DNA of 64,000 nt from Longimicrobiales bacterium (GTDB lineage: Bacteria; Gemmatimonadota; Gemmatimonadetes; Longimicrobiales; Gaopeijiaceae), in NCBI GenBank assembly GCA_958296005.1, contig CATQHQ010000002.1, forward strand, positions 1,609,501-1,673,500. The letters are read 5' to 3'. The position numbers were made by a program, and so were the translations under genes. Position 1 is the stretch's first letter. Each line of letters begins with the position of its first letter. The notes below the pieces were generated by a model. That model saw only the letters and a list, made by a program, of their open reading frames with translations. It was not told the origin of the DNA and searched no databases. Below, piece by piece: positions 63,481 through 64,000 of this stretch.

Positions 63481-64000
63481 CTATCGCCCCCCCGAACCCG
63501 GCCGAAGGCGACTAAGTCGCCTAAGCCCCCGTCGCAACAAGAAAGCCCAGCGGCGGCGTCGGCTGTTGTTGATCTTGCGCCAGATCTCATCGCTGATCAA
63601 CGTCCCGTGGACTAATCGGTTGCCTACGGGCCGCGTCTCAATCCAAAGCCGGGCGGACTTCATCACTTCTTGCTCCACTTGGAAGAGCAAGTAGTTGTCA
63701 GGAAGAGAACCGTCTCTGCGCGAAACCAGCCGGGCCAGCTCCGGGAAGTCGACGTAGCGGACCAGGCGATAGTGCTTTGCGAGGGGATCCCAGAAGTTCG
63801 CGCGAGGCTCGTCAGAGGCTAGAAAAAGAGTGCTGCCATCGCCGTAGCCGCATGCATGGAGATGGTCTCTGATGCTTTCTGGCTCCGTCATCCACGACGG
63901 GTATGTCCCCGCCCCCCCCGCCGGCAGCCACTTTTGGATCCGGTCGCGGCGCCGGACATGGACGGCGACAAAGCCGCCTTCGTCGAGCGCCGCCAAGTGT
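63481..64000 (-). CDS. Fucosyltransferase-like glycosyltransferase fragment (runs off the window edge)
   Basis: The C-terminal 170 or so residues of a protein whose 5' end is outside the window. VAVHVRRRDRIQKW with LFLASDEPRANFWDPL recalls the GDP-fucose-binding Arg-rich region of alpha-1,6/O-fucosyltransferase-type enzymes. An Asp/Glu-rich segment and a basic tail (SRRRRWAFLLRRGLRRL) follow. It converges on the transporter gene with adjacent stop codons. Confidence 0.6.
   Translation of the reverse strand, partial: HLAALDEGGFVAVHVRRRDRIQKWLPAGGAGTYPSWMTEPESIRDHLHACGYGDGSTLFLASDEPRANFWDPLAKHYRLVRYVDFPELARLVSRRDGSLPDNYLLFQVEQEVMKSARLWIETRPVGNRLVHGTLISDEIWRKINNSRRRRWAFLLRRGLRRLSRLRPGSGGR

Overview
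The window is 64 kb of very GC-rich bacterial DNA with short intergenic gaps. Many gene pairs are translationally coupled through ATGA, GTGA or TGATG overlaps, and GTG starts are common. The gene content suggests a diderm of the FCB superphylum, most likely Gemmatimonadota. The evidence is a SprA-type outer-membrane translocon, LptF/LptG, DUF5916 and DUF5715 proteins, sortilin/BNR and TolB-like amidohydrolase secreted proteins, and a type IV pilus operon. The assignment is inference from gene content; no rRNA or tRNA is present to confirm it.

Region by region. (1) 1-7555, minus strand: a type IV pilus operon reading pilA, three pseudopilins, a PilX-like protein, pilM, N, O, P and Q, then the 5' part of aroC. 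(2) 7.7-12.2 kb: glycosyltransferase, DUF5715/LysM protein, MarC protein, Mn-type superoxide dismutase and a divergent DinB polymerase. (3) 12.2-17.7 kb: an AGCS amino-acid/cation symporter with an unusual acidic insertion, a large sortilin-like secreted protein and a small MSRAFVKED protein. (4) 17.7-20.6 kb: pilC, pilT and a ComEA-like helix-hairpin-helix protein. (5) 20.8-30.4 kb: sprA homologue, divergent lptF-lptG, then a DapF homologue in which both catalytic cysteines are serines. (6) 30.5-36.2 kb: a DUF5916 protein, then a coupled trio of thioredoxin-fused Cys-rich protein, UGSC selenoprotein and ADP-ribosylglycohydrolase. The selenoprotein is read through an in-frame UGA at 34967 followed by a hairpin with a GGUCU loop. 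(7) 36.2-38.4 kb: MpaB-type oxygenase and sulfotransferase. (8) 38.6-43.6 kb: a visibly lower-GC island with a retropepsin, a GHKL ATPase fused to a PD-(D/E)XK nuclease, a C5 cytosine methyltransferase, a 46-aa ORF and an AAA ATPase. This is a probable restriction/defence operon, next to a remnant of a second ADP-ribosylglycohydrolase gene. (9) 43.8-54.6 kb: an SLC13 permease, then a mosaic region with duplicated and decayed copies of a lipoprotein, a small membrane protein and an amidohydrolase. (10) 54.6-55.9 kb: a transsulfuration-family PLP enzyme. (11) 56.0-63.5 kb: a probable beta-1,3-glucan utilisation locus with a glucan-binding lipoprotein, ROK repressor, GH16 enzyme and GPH/MelB transporter, behind a 10-bp inverted-repeat operator. 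The transporter carries a circularly permuted copy of the lipoprotein's module in a periplasmic loop.

The strongest findings are the UGSC selenoprotein with its SECIS-like hairpin, the transporter with the permuted binding module, the GHKL-nuclease/methyltransferase/AAA island and the Ser/Ser DapF homologue. No CRISPR array, rRNA, tRNA or complete insertion sequence was seen.
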